Source: an uncultured Bacilli bacterium (GTDB lineage Bacteria; Bacillota_I; Bacilli_A; RF39; UBA660). From it: a DNA stretch of 6,803 nt. Made by a program: the position numbers and the translations under genes. The stretch lies in contig CANRCS010000053.1 in the NCBI GenBank assembly GCA_947629195.1, positions 1 to 6,803 of the forward strand. Direction: 5' to 3'. The notes under the pieces were generated by a model that was not told the DNA's origin, searched no databases, and saw nothing but the letters and a program-made list of their open reading frames with translations. Numbering within the stretch: the stretch's first letter is position 1; each line of letters starts with the position of its first letter. Shown here piece after piece: positions 1-6,803 of this stretch.

Positions 1-39
1 CAATATTAGTTTTATACTGTTTAGAATTGTCATATTTTA

Positions 40-68
40 TTGACTTATGATTGATATTAATATATAAT
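40..68 (+). promoter_or_regulatory. Near-consensus sigma-A promoter for essC-esaB
   Basis: The -35 box TTGACT (40-45) is separated by exactly 17 bases from a perfect -10 box TATAAT (63-68). The first matches the housekeeping consensus TTGACA at five of six positions, the second at six of six. Transcription would begin near base 75, giving a leader of only about 28 bases before the essC start, too short for a riboswitch. The box quality suggests fairly strong constitutive transcription unless a repressor acts here. The spacer contains the palindrome ATATTAATAT (54-63), but in DNA this AT-rich it may well be chance. The promoter is inferred from sequence alone. Confidence 0.75.
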
Positions 69-88
69 TTATTTATGATAAAGAGAAT

Positions 89-95
89 AGGGAGG
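89..95 (+). promoter_or_regulatory. Strong ribosome binding site of essC
   Basis: AGGGAGG lies seven bases before the ATG at 103. It decides the start: another ATG at 98-100 sits only two bases after the Shine-Dalgarno and is out of frame. No competing in-frame start with similar support is seen. Confidence 0.85.
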
Positions 96-102
96 ATATG
101 AT

Positions 103-3100
103 ATGAAGATCTTATTGATAAAATCAGGAAGAATACAAAGCTATGTCTTACCTACGACAGTTTCTGGTAGTTATTGGATAATTGATAATGATTCTAATAA
201 CAATAAAAGATATTTAATAAATATTATAGAATATAATGGAAAATGGAGAATTAATAGTAACTATGAAACGAAAATCATTGTAAATAATTCATATCAACAA
301 TCAATCCTTATATCTGATTATACGTATTGTTTTTTAGAAGTACAAAATGAAAAAAATGCTTTTATTCTATATTTCATGCCTACAATTGACAATAATGTGC
401 AAAAACTAATCATGAAAAATTACGGAGAAATTACAATTGGAAGTTCTGATAATAATGCGATTGTTTATAGAAGTGGTTGTATTGCCCCTAATCATATAAA
501 AATGACATATAAAAATGATGGATGGACAATTCAAAGTTTAGATAATAGATTTGGAACCTATGTTAATAATCATGCAATAAATAATGTTCATTTATTTCCT
601 GGTGATGTAGTTTTTGCAATGGGTTTAAAAATAATTACAATAAATAATGAAATAATTATAAATAATCCAAATAACTTAGTTTCTTATAGTGAATCTCTTT
701 TGACAATCGCACCACAAGTTAATTTAATACCTTTAGAAAATTTGGAAAAAGATAATGATAAAATAATAAATCTTTATAGCAAAGATCAATATTTTTTCAA
801 AGCTCCTAGATTTAAGAACTCAATTATACCAAAAACTATAAAGATAGATCCGCCACCAAATAAAGAAGAACAAGAAGATATACCATTTATATATACATTA
901 GGACCTATGATAACAATGGGAATGACATCTGGTGTTATGGGATTTGTATCCATCAATAATGTTATGAATGGTAAACAAGATTTATCTAGTGCAGCTCCAA
1001 CATTGGTAATAACAGTTTCAATGTTAATGACCATGATATTGTGGCCATTATTAACAAAAAATTATAACAAAAATAAGAAAATCAAAAAAGAAGCAGAACG
1101 TCAAGAAAAATATTTAAAATATACTAATGAAAAAAAGATAGAAGTACAAAACGAAATTGAATCTCAAAGAAAAATTTTATATGAAAATCTACCTTCCCTA
1201 GAAGAAAATTATAATACAATTGTAGAGAAAAAAAGAAATTTATGGAATAAAAAAATTGAAAACGACGATTTTCTATTAATAAGATTAGGTATAGGATCAA
1301 TCGATTCTTCAGTTACAATAGATTATCCTGAAGAACATTTTTCAATGGAAGAAGACAATCTTAAAAATACTATTAATGAAATCGTTTCTATTTCAGAAAA
1401 GTTAGTAAATGTACCATTATCACTATCACTTACTCAAAAATTCATTACTGCTATTCTTGGTGATGAAAATATAACAAAAGCTTTTATTAATGGATTAATT
1501 CTACAAATAATGGCTCAACACAGTTATGATGATTTAAAAATCGTCGTTTTCACAAGATCAGATAAAAGTTCTAAATGGGATTATTTAAAATTATCACCTC
1601 ACTGTTGGAATAACTCTAAAACTATTAGATTTTTCGGTATAAATATTGATGAAATAAATCAAATTTCAAACTATATTGAAGAAGACTTTTTTAGAAGAAA
1701 ATATAAAGAATCTGGCGATTCATTAACAGAAAATAGCTTAGATTATAAAAGTTACTCACCTTATTATGTAATAATTACAGATGATTTTGAAACAATTAGA
1801 AATGTTGGAATAATTAGAGATGTATTATCTCAAAAACAAAATTTTGGATTTAGTCTAATAATAAATCAAGAAACTATTTCTAGATTACCTAATGAATGTA
1901 CAACATTTTTAAATATATCAGAAGAATCTTCTACCTTATTAGAAAGTGATTTCTATATGAATAATCATAAAGATTTTACTCCAAATTTATTAAATAATAT
2001 TAATATGGAACAAATTTCTATATTATTATCAAATATACCAATTGAATTTACAAAGGGAATGTATGATTTACCAGATGAAATTTCATTTTTAGAGATGTAT
2101 GGTGTCGGTAAGATTGAACAATTAAATTCACTAAGTAGATGGACAGAAAATGATGTAACACATACACTTCAAGTACCTATTGGTGTTAATCAAAGTGGAG
2201 ATTTATTTAAACTAGATTTACATGAAAAAGCGCATGGACCACATGGTTTAATTGCAGGTATGACAGGTTCAGGTAAATCAGAGTTTATCATGACATTTAT
2301 TTTATCGATGGCCGTTAATTATTCTCCAGAAGAAGTAAATTTTGTATTAATTGACTATAAAGGTGGAGGACTTGCTGGTGCTTTTGAAAATAAAGAAACC
2401 AATCTTATACTTCCACATTTAGCAGGAACTATTACAAACCTTGATACAATAGAAATGAATCGTGCATTAGCATCTATTGAAAGTGAATTAAAAAGAAGAC
2501 AAAAAATATTTAATAAAGCACGTGAAATATCTGGAGAAAGTACAATAGATATATACAAATATCAAAGATTACATCGTGAAGGAATTGTTAGTGAAGCAGT
2601 ATCCCACCTATTTATTATATGTGATGAATTTGCCGAATTAAAAACACAACAACCTGATTTTATGGATCAATTGATAAGTACTGCACGTATAGGTCGTAGT
2701 TTAGGTGTCCATTTGATTTTAGCAACACAAAAACCAAATGGTGTAGTCGATGCACAAATTTGGAGTAATGCAAAATTTAGAGTATGTTTAAAAGTTCAAG
2801 ATAAAGCAGACAGTATGGATATGATAAAAGTTCCAGATGCAGCAGCACTAAAAGAAGCTGGTAGATTTTATTTGCAAGTTGGATATAACGAGTTCTTTGC
2901 ACTTGGACAATCTGCATGGTGTGGTGCGAAATATGTTGAATCAGATAAATATAAAAAGAAAGTTGATACATCAATAAATTTTGTAGATAATATTGGAAAT
3001 ATAATTAAAAGTATAGATTATAAACCTAAAAATACAGGAAAAGTTTTAGGAGAAGAATTACCAAATATTGTTAAGTATTTATCTGATATTGCTAAAAAAC

Positions 3101-4752
3101 AAAATATTTTTATTAATAAATTATGGCTTGATAAAATTCCTGAATTCATATATGTCGATGACCTAAAGAAAAAATATGGTTATAAAACACATAAATTAGA
3201 TATTAATCCAATAATTGGGGAATATGATGATCCATCAAATCAAATGCAAAATTTACTTACACTTCCATTAAGTGAAAATGGTAATACAATTATTTATGGT
3301 AGTGCAGGAAGTGGTAAAGAAATATTAATAAATACAATAATATACTCTACAATTATTACACATAGTGTAGACGAGGTAAATTTTTATATATTAGATTTTG
3401 GAACAGAAACTACTAGAGTGTTTGATAAAGCACCACATATTGGCGATATATTATTTATAAACGATACAGAAAAAATTAGTAATTTATTTAAAATGCTAAA
3501 AGAAATAACAGAAAAAAGAAAAAACCTATTTGCAGATTATAATGGTGATTATCAATATTATTGTAAAAATAGTAATAATCCACTTCCATTAATAGTTGTA
3601 ATAATCAATCATTATGAATCATTTGCTGAAACATATGAAGAATATAGTGATATAGTATTACAACTAACTAGAGACTGTCTAAAATATGGTATAGTATTTA
3701 TAATAACTGGATATGGTGTTAATTCAGTAAGATATAGACTTGCTCAAAATTTTAAACAAATATTAGTATTACAATTAAATGATGATATGGATTACGCATC
3801 ACTATTAGGAAATACACATGGAGTAGTTCCATCGCAAATTGTCGGTAGAGGACTAATAAAATTAGATAATATATATGAATTTCAAACTGCATATCCATTT
3901 AAAAAGGATAGAGTTGGTGAATACTTAAAAATAATATCATTAAAACTTAGTCAAATATATAATAAGACCGCACCAAGAGTTCCAATATTACCAGATGTAG
4001 TAGATTACAATTTTATTAGTAAAGAACTTAAAACACTTAATAATGTACCAATTGGTGTAGAAAAAGATACATTAAAAATTTCTAATTTTGATTTTAAATC
4101 TAGATTAATTACGCTTGTATCTTCACAAGAAGATAGTATACTTAAAGTATTTGCATCAGGATTAATGTATGAATTATCTAAATTAGATAATGTAAACTTA
4201 ATAGTTATCGATGTACTAGAAATAATAAATACTAAATTAATAAATAATAATTTAAAATATTATAATAAAGACTTTGAAGCTGTTTTTGAAAACTTATATA
4301 ATTACACTTTAAAAATGAATGATGTTTACAAAGAAAATAATTATGATGATGATTCATTGAATAATTATCCAAATACAGTATGTATGATTGTAGGTGTAGA
4401 ACAATTTTTAAGTAGATTATCTAGTGATATGAAATTAAAAATAGATGATTTTATGGGAAAAAGTAAAAGTCATAAAAAATTAAATATAATATTTGTAGAT
4501 ACAATTGATAAAATTAAAGCAATAGAATATGAAAGTTGGTACAGAGGATCTGTAAGTAATAATAATGCAATCTGGTTAGGAAATGGAATAACAGAACAAT
4601 TTTCAATTAAATTATCTAAAACTCCAAAACAATTGTATGATGAAATACCTGAAAATTTTGGTTATATAATTAAGTTAGGTATTCCAACACTTATAAAATT
4701 AATCGAAATTGATAATGTCGATGATGACGTTATATCAATTGAGGAAATATAG
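103..4752 (+). CDS. essC: Type VIIb secretion system motor ATPase EssC (FtsK/SpoIIIE family)
   Basis: EssC is the membrane-bound motor and presumed channel of the Firmicutes type VII secretion system, which exports WXG100 and LXG-type proteins. The 1549-residue product is slightly longer than the roughly 1480-1500 usual for EssC. Seen domains: two N-terminal FHA-like modules (about 1-90 and 91-190, the second with G113, H131 and GTYVNN at 151-156); a juxtamembrane PPP (250-252); two membrane helices (about 261-284 and 297-318); a lysine-rich, probably coiled cytosolic stretch (about 320-380); then three ATPase-like domains. D1 is intact: Walker A GMTGSGKS (719-726), DYKGGG (751-756), Walker B ending D841-E842, ATQKPNGVVDAQIWSN (874-889) with R893. 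D2 has GSAGSGKE (1066-1073), with Glu replacing the usual Ser/Thr, and a Walker B-like IINHYE (1167-1172), with Asn replacing Asp. D3 (about 1320-1530) keeps the fold pattern but no Walker A. The C-terminus is acidic. Shares a promoter with esaB. Confidence 0.96.
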   Translation: MKILLIKSGRIQSYVLPTTVSGSYWIIDNDSNNNKRYLINIIEYNGKWRINSNYETKIIVNNSYQQSILISDYTYCFLEVQNEKNAFILYFMPTIDNNVQKLIMKNYGEITIGSSDNNAIVYRSGCIAPNHIKMTYKNDGWTIQSLDNRFGTYVNNHAINNVHLFPGDVVFAMGLKIITINNEIIINNPNNLVSYSESLLTIAPQVNLIPLENLEKDNDKIINLYSKDQYFFKAPRFKNSIIPKTIKIDPPPNKEEQEDIPFIYTLGPMITMGMTSGVMGFVSINNVMNGKQDLSSAAPTLVITVSMLMTMILWPLLTKNYNKNKKIKKEAERQEKYLKYTNEKKIEVQNEIESQRKILYENLPSLEENYNTIVEKKRNLWNKKIENDDFLLIRLGIGSIDSSVTIDYPEEHFSMEEDNLKNTINEIVSISEKLVNVPLSLSLTQKFITAILGDENITKAFINGLILQIMAQHSYDDLKIVVFTRSDKSSKWDYLKLSPHCWNNSKTIRFFGINIDEINQISNYIEEDFFRRKYKESGDSLTENSLDYKSYSPYYVIITDDFETIRNVGIIRDVLSQKQNFGFSLIINQETISRLPNECTTFLNISEESSTLLESDFYMNNHKDFTPNLLNNINMEQISILLSNIPIEFTKGMYDLPDEISFLEMYGVGKIEQLNSLSRWTENDVTHTLQVPIGVNQSGDLFKLDLHEKAHGPHGLIAGMTGSGKSEFIMTFILSMAVNYSPEEVNFVLIDYKGGGLAGAFENKETNLILPHLAGTITNLDTIEMNRALASIESELKRRQKIFNKAREISGESTIDIYKYQRLHREGIVSEAVSHLFIICDEFAELKTQQPDFMDQLISTARIGRSLGVHLILATQKPNGVVDAQIWSNAKFRVCLKVQDKADSMDMIKVPDAAALKEAGRFYLQVGYNEFFALGQSAWCGAKYVESDKYKKKVDTSINFVDNIGNIIKSIDYKPKNTGKVLGEELPNIVKYLSDIAKKQNIFINKLWLDKIPEFIYVDDLKKKYGYKTHKLDINPIIGEYDDPSNQMQNLLTLPLSENGNTIIYGSAGSGKEILINTIIYSTIITHSVDEVNFYILDFGTETTRVFDKAPHIGDILFINDTEKISNLFKMLKEITEKRKNLFADYNGDYQYYCKNSNNPLPLIVVIINHYESFAETYEEYSDIVLQLTRDCLKYGIVFIITGYGVNSVRYRLAQNFKQILVLQLNDDMDYASLLGNTHGVVPSQIVGRGLIKLDNIYEFQTAYPFKKDRVGEYLKIISLKLSQIYNKTAPRVPILPDVVDYNFISKELKTLNNVPIGVEKDTLKISNFDFKSRLITLVSSQEDSILKVFASGLMYELSKLDNVNLIVIDVLEIINTKLINNNLKYYNKDFEAVFENLYNYTLKMNDVYKENNYDDDSLNNYPNTVCMIVGVEQFLSRLSSDMKLKIDDFMGKSKSHKKLNIIFVDTIDKIKAIEYESWYRGSVSNNNAIWLGNGITEQFSIKLSKTPKQLYDEIPENFGYIIKLGIPTLIKLIEIDNVDDDVISIEEI

Positions 4753-4758
4753 AGGTGA
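4752..4758 (+). promoter_or_regulatory. Ribosome binding site deciding the esaB start
   Basis: GAGGTGA overlaps the last base of the essC stop codon and stands five bases before the ATG at 4764. An in-frame GTG at 4755 would extend the protein by three residues, but it lies inside this Shine-Dalgarno and has no site of its own. The ATG is therefore preferred. Confidence 0.8.
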
Positions 4759-4763
4759 AATAC

Positions 4764-5012
4764 ATGGATAAAATATTAATTGAAGTATATGTACCTATAA
4801 TGGAAGATAAATACGATGTATTTATTCCTATAAATAAAAACTTACAGTCAATTATACAATTATTGAATAAAGCAATTAATGAAATGACTAATGGTCTTTA
4901 TAATGTAAAATCTACAATGTTATGTGATAAAATCACTGGAGCTGCTTATGATATGAATAAAATTGTTAAAGATTCAGGATTAAAAAATGGTTCAAAAGTA
5001 TTATTAGTATAA
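4764..5012 (+). CDS. esaB: EsaB/YukD-family ubiquitin-like type VII secretion accessory protein
   Basis: This is an 82-residue soluble protein with no signal peptide or membrane helix. Its pattern is that of a small beta-grasp, ubiquitin-like protein: an N-terminal beta hairpin (IEVYVPIMEDKYDVFIP, 6-22), a helix with hydrophobic spacing (about 26-42, LQSIIQLLNKAINEM), and a closing segment DSGLKNGSKVLLV (70-82) resembling the 'G-hxxG-hhL' end of YukD/EsaB. It ends in LLV, not a di-glycine, so ubiquitin-like conjugation is not expected. In known systems EsaB/YukD is a small cytosolic component or regulator encoded with EssC; in Staphylococcus aureus it is needed for secretion. The gene begins 11 bases after essC, so co-transcription and translational coupling are likely. 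The family call rests on size, fold pattern and position. The exact role here is inferred. The essC-proximal YukD-like variant is more likely than a WXG100 protein, since no W-x-G motif is present. Confidence 0.82.
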   Translation: MDKILIEVYVPIMEDKYDVFIPINKNLQSIIQLLNKAINEMTNGLYNVKSTMLCDKITGAAYDMNKIVKDSGLKNGSKVLLV

Positions 5013-5060
5013 TTTAGAACATATTCTAAGATACTTATTTGAATATAAATAGAAAGTATA

Positions 5061-5089
5061 GTAAAAGAGAACTTTGAGTTCTCTTTTAC
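5061..5089 (+). terminator. Intrinsic terminator after esaB
   Basis: A perfect 12-bp inverted repeat (GTAAAAGAGAAC, 5061-5072, with GTTCTCTTTTAC, 5078-5089) encloses the five-base loop TTTGA. The GC-bearing inner stem GAGAAC/GTTCTC is followed at once by TTTT, which is preceded on the other side by AAAA, so the outer A:T pairs double as the U-tract. That symmetry could let it work in both directions. It lies 48 bases beyond the esaB stop and separates essC-esaB from ezrA. There is no long U run beyond the stem, so efficiency is uncertain. Confidence 0.82.
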
Positions 5090-5217
5090 ATAATATAAAT
5101 TTTATTTGATTTCACATTTTTCTAGCTTCTTATTTCTTATTATATGTTAAGTAATACATTATATTTTGTACATATTTGAAAATATTATTAAAAATAGTAA
5201 AAAAACATCGAAAAATG

Positions 5218-5226
5218 TGGTAAAAT
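5218..5226 (+). promoter_or_regulatory. Possible extended -10 promoter of ezrA
   Basis: TGG followed by TAAAAT (5221-5226) forms a TGn extended -10 element with one mismatch to TATAAT. Transcription would start near 5233, leaving a leader of about 24 bases. No good -35 box stands at 17 bases: that position is A-rich, and TTGAAA at 5176-5181 is too far away. The extended -10 would have to compensate. This is a weak prediction, but the terminator upstream means some promoter should exist here. Confidence 0.4.
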
Positions 5227-5244
5227 ATAAATTGACTAATAATA

Positions 5245-5250
5245 GAGGTG
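5245..5250 (+). promoter_or_regulatory. Ribosome binding site supporting the TTG start of ezrA
   Basis: GAGGTG is placed six bases before the TTG at 5257. The frame is closed upstream by TGA at 5233-5235. The only other upstream start, GTG at 5248, lies within the Shine-Dalgarno itself, and the first in-frame ATG (5401) would remove the membrane anchor. Confidence 0.78.
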
Positions 5251-5256
5251 GTTCTA

Positions 5257-6803
5257 TTGGAAAAATTTGTAAATGTTACTACACTAATTTGGGCAATACT
5301 TGCAGTAATAATTATATTAACTATTATTATAATTATAGTAAAAAATAAAAAAATAAAAAAATTAAAAGACCATATTGAAGAATTAGAAGTAGAAAAAAAC
5401 ATGATTGTTAATGCTCCTGTGTTAACTGAATTATCTAAAGTTCAAAATTTAGTTAAAAATGAAAGAATGACAGATAGATATAATAAGTGGAATAAAGAAA
5501 TAACTGTTTTAAGAGATAAGAGTATACCACATATTACAGATATGATACTAGAACTTGATACTTTAATGGATAAAAAACAATATAAATTGACTTTGAAAAA
5601 AATAACTTGTATCGAAATAGAAATATATAAATCAAAGAAAAAAGCAGATTATTTATTAGATGAAATGCAACTTATTACATCTAGTGAATCTAGAAATAGA
5701 GATTATATTACAAAATTAAAAGCACAATATAGAGAAGTAATTCAAAAATTCAATAAAAATCAAAAAGATTATGATGATATTGCAGAATCTATAATATTAC
5801 AAATGGAAAATATTGAAAAAAGATTTAAAGCATTTGAAGAATTACTTGAAAATAATGAATATGATGAAGTAGAGAAATTAGTTGATTCATTAGATGAAAT
5901 GATTAAGAATATCACTGTTGTAGTAGAAGAAGTTCCATCTATTGTATTAATGGGTAAAAATATTATTCCTACTCGTATAGAAGAAACAACTAAAGCATAT
6001 GAAAAATTAATCAAAGATGGTTTTCAACTAGAATATATGAATTTTGAATATAATATTAGTGAAATTGAAAAGAAAATTCATGGTATATTTGATAGAGCAA
6101 AAATTTTAAATATAGAAGATAGTATATTAGAACTTAAAACAATGATTGAGTATTTTGACTCTGTTATGAACGATTTTGATTTGGAAAAACGTAGTAGAAA
6201 AGTATATAATGAAACTTCTAAAGTTGTTATTTCTAAAATTAAAAAACTAGAAAAAATTATGAGTGACTTATATTTGCAATTAGATGATTTAAAGGTTAGT
6301 TATGATTTAACTAAAGAAGAGTTGGATGTATTACAAGCAATAAATAAAGATTTAGAGTTAGTACATAAAGATTATGATACATTAAGAATGCACAGTAATA
6401 ATAAAACTTTTGCATACTCTAAATTAAATAAAGAAATAGATGTTCTTAATGTTAAAACTTCTAAAATAGAAGATAGGCTAGATTATTGTCTTGAAACATT
6501 AGGTACTATGAAAGATGATGAATTAAGAGCTCGTGATCAATTAAAAGAAATTAGAACTATATTAAAGGAAGCTAAATATAAAATAAAAGAATATAAATTA
6601 CCTATAATTACAAATAATTATTTTATAGAATTACAAGAAGCAAATGATTCGATAAAAGAAGTTGCTTATGAACTTCAAAAAAAGCCAATAAATATAAATA
6701 CTCTTAATGTTAGAGTAGATACTGCTCGTGATTTAGTGCTTAAACTATATAATACTACTAATGAAATGGTTAAAACAGCAAAATTAGCAGAAATCGCAAT
6801 TAT
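5257..6803 (+). CDS. ezrA: Septation ring formation regulator EzrA (3' end beyond window)
   Basis: EzrA is a membrane-anchored division protein of low-GC Gram-positives. It binds FtsZ, prevents extra Z rings at the poles, and also takes part in the mid-cell division machinery. The 515 codons visible start with TTG and encode a short extracytoplasmic N-terminus, one very hydrophobic membrane helix (about 10-28) and a lysine-rich stop-transfer segment (KNKKIKK, 29-35), giving an N-out/C-in topology. Next comes the family-typical region NAPVLTELSKVQNL (52-65), and then almost uninterrupted alpha-helical, charged coiled-coil or spectrin-like repeats to the window edge. EzrA is usually about 560-575 residues, so around 50 residues should be missing, including the conserved C-terminal patch (QYGNRYRS-like in Bacillus subtilis); the last visible residues, AKLAEIAI, look like the lead-in to it. 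The gene lies after a terminator and so is probably transcribed apart from essC-esaB. The coding region contains no frameshift. A generic coiled-coil protein is the alternative, but anchor, length and motifs favour EzrA. Confidence 0.9.
   Translation, partial: MEKFVNVTTLIWAILAVIIILTIIIIIVKNKKIKKLKDHIEELEVEKNMIVNAPVLTELSKVQNLVKNERMTDRYNKWNKEITVLRDKSIPHITDMILELDTLMDKKQYKLTLKKITCIEIEIYKSKKKADYLLDEMQLITSSESRNRDYITKLKAQYREVIQKFNKNQKDYDDIAESIILQMENIEKRFKAFEELLENNEYDEVEKLVDSLDEMIKNITVVVEEVPSIVLMGKNIIPTRIEETTKAYEKLIKDGFQLEYMNFEYNISEIEKKIHGIFDRAKILNIEDSILELKTMIEYFDSVMNDFDLEKRSRKVYNETSKVVISKIKKLEKIMSDLYLQLDDLKVSYDLTKEELDVLQAINKDLELVHKDYDTLRMHSNNKTFAYSKLNKEIDVLNVKTSKIEDRLDYCLETLGTMKDDELRARDQLKEIRTILKEAKYKIKEYKLPIITNNYFIELQEANDSIKEVAYELQKKPININTLNVRVDTARDLVLKLYNTTNEMVKTAKLAEIAI

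Larger units (their letters stand above)
5013..5256. other. AT-rich intergenic spacer between esaB and ezrA
   Basis: This 244-base spacer contains a small hairpin just after the esaB stop (TTAGAA-CATA-TTCTAA, 5014-5029), the terminator at 5061-5089, and then about 130 bases of very AT-rich DNA leading to the ezrA start. I see no tRNA, no riboswitch-like structure, and no convincing small gene. The short open frames crossing it on both strands lack ribosome binding sites or run into ezrA in the wrong frame or strand. Confidence 0.7.

Noticed and set aside
1..39. Tail of an upstream gene
   Set aside because: All three forward frames meet a stop by base 50, and the fragment is too short to recognise. 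I cannot tell coding from non-coding here.
54..63. ATATTAATAT palindrome within the promoter spacer as a possible operator
   Set aside because: All ten bases are A or T in a strongly AT-rich region, so such palindromes are common by chance. It is too short to support a repressor site.
786..1034. Minus-strand open frame opposite the EssC membrane region (others similar at 2355-2558, 2777-2974 and 5769-6014)
   Set aside because: All lie antisense inside conserved coding regions of essC or ezrA, and nothing in their sequence suggests a real protein.
5014..5029. Small hairpin TTAGAA-CATA-TTCTAA just after esaB as a first terminator
   Set aside because: The stem is only six pairs, has one G:C pair, and is not followed by a T run, so it would be weak. 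The 12-bp repeat at 5061-5089 is the better candidate.
5233..5235. TGA read as tryptophan (Mycoplasma-type code), which would extend ezrA upstream
   Set aside because: Tryptophans in the genes checked are TGG, no in-frame TGA occurs within the genes, and the upstream extension would cross a good Shine-Dalgarno and AT-rich non-coding DNA.
5166..5348. A 60-codon open frame on the + strand across the ezrA start
   Set aside because: It lacks a ribosome binding site, is composed mostly of Asn, Lys and Tyr as expected from AT-rich noise, and overlaps the well-supported ezrA anchor in another frame.
5130..5402. A 90-codon open frame on the - strand, very hydrophobic
   Set aside because: Its hydrophobicity is the antisense reading of the A/T-rich spacer and of the ezrA membrane helix and lysine-rich segment. 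It has no supporting Shine-Dalgarno or family resemblance.

Overview
The window is strongly AT-rich (I estimate about three quarters A+T by eye). It reads in the standard genetic code: every tryptophan I checked is TGG, no in-frame TGA occurs, and the two visible stops are TAG and TAA. The Shine-Dalgarno sequences are strong GAGG-type. A Firmicutes-type EssC followed by ezrA, a division gene of the Bacilli, points to a low-GC member of the Bacilli. It could be one of the AT-rich gut or Erysipelotrichia/RF39-like lineages, but the exact placement is inference and cannot be fixed from this window.

Layout: bases 1-102 hold a near-consensus sigma-A promoter and a strong ribosome binding site. Bases 103-4752 encode one large protein, the membrane-anchored FtsK/SpoIIIE-type motor EssC of the type VIIb secretion system. 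Eleven bases later lies a small ubiquitin-like EsaB/YukD-family gene (4764-5012). A perfect 12-bp inverted repeat (5061-5089) then closes the transcription unit. After an AT-rich spacer, ezrA, a negative regulator of FtsZ ring formation, starts at a TTG codon (5257). It runs off the right edge after 515 codons, probably shortly before its C-terminal conserved patch.

How the genes work together: essC and esaB form what looks like a compact, self-contained two-gene unit with its own promoter and terminator. EssC would be the energy-providing channel/motor that recognises WXG100/LXG-type substrates, and EsaB a small cytosolic accessory or regulatory protein. None of EsxA, EssA, EssB or EsaA, and no toxin or immunity gene, is in the window. 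The rest of the apparatus is therefore either outside it, probably upstream, or lacking. EzrA belongs to a separate housekeeping cell-division unit.

The most notable observations are the graded decay of the three EssC ATPase domains (D1 intact, D2 with substituted Walker residues, D3 without recognisable Walker motifs), the isolated essC-esaB unit, and its position beside a division gene. I see no wholly novel system, mobile element, CRISPR array or RNA gene.
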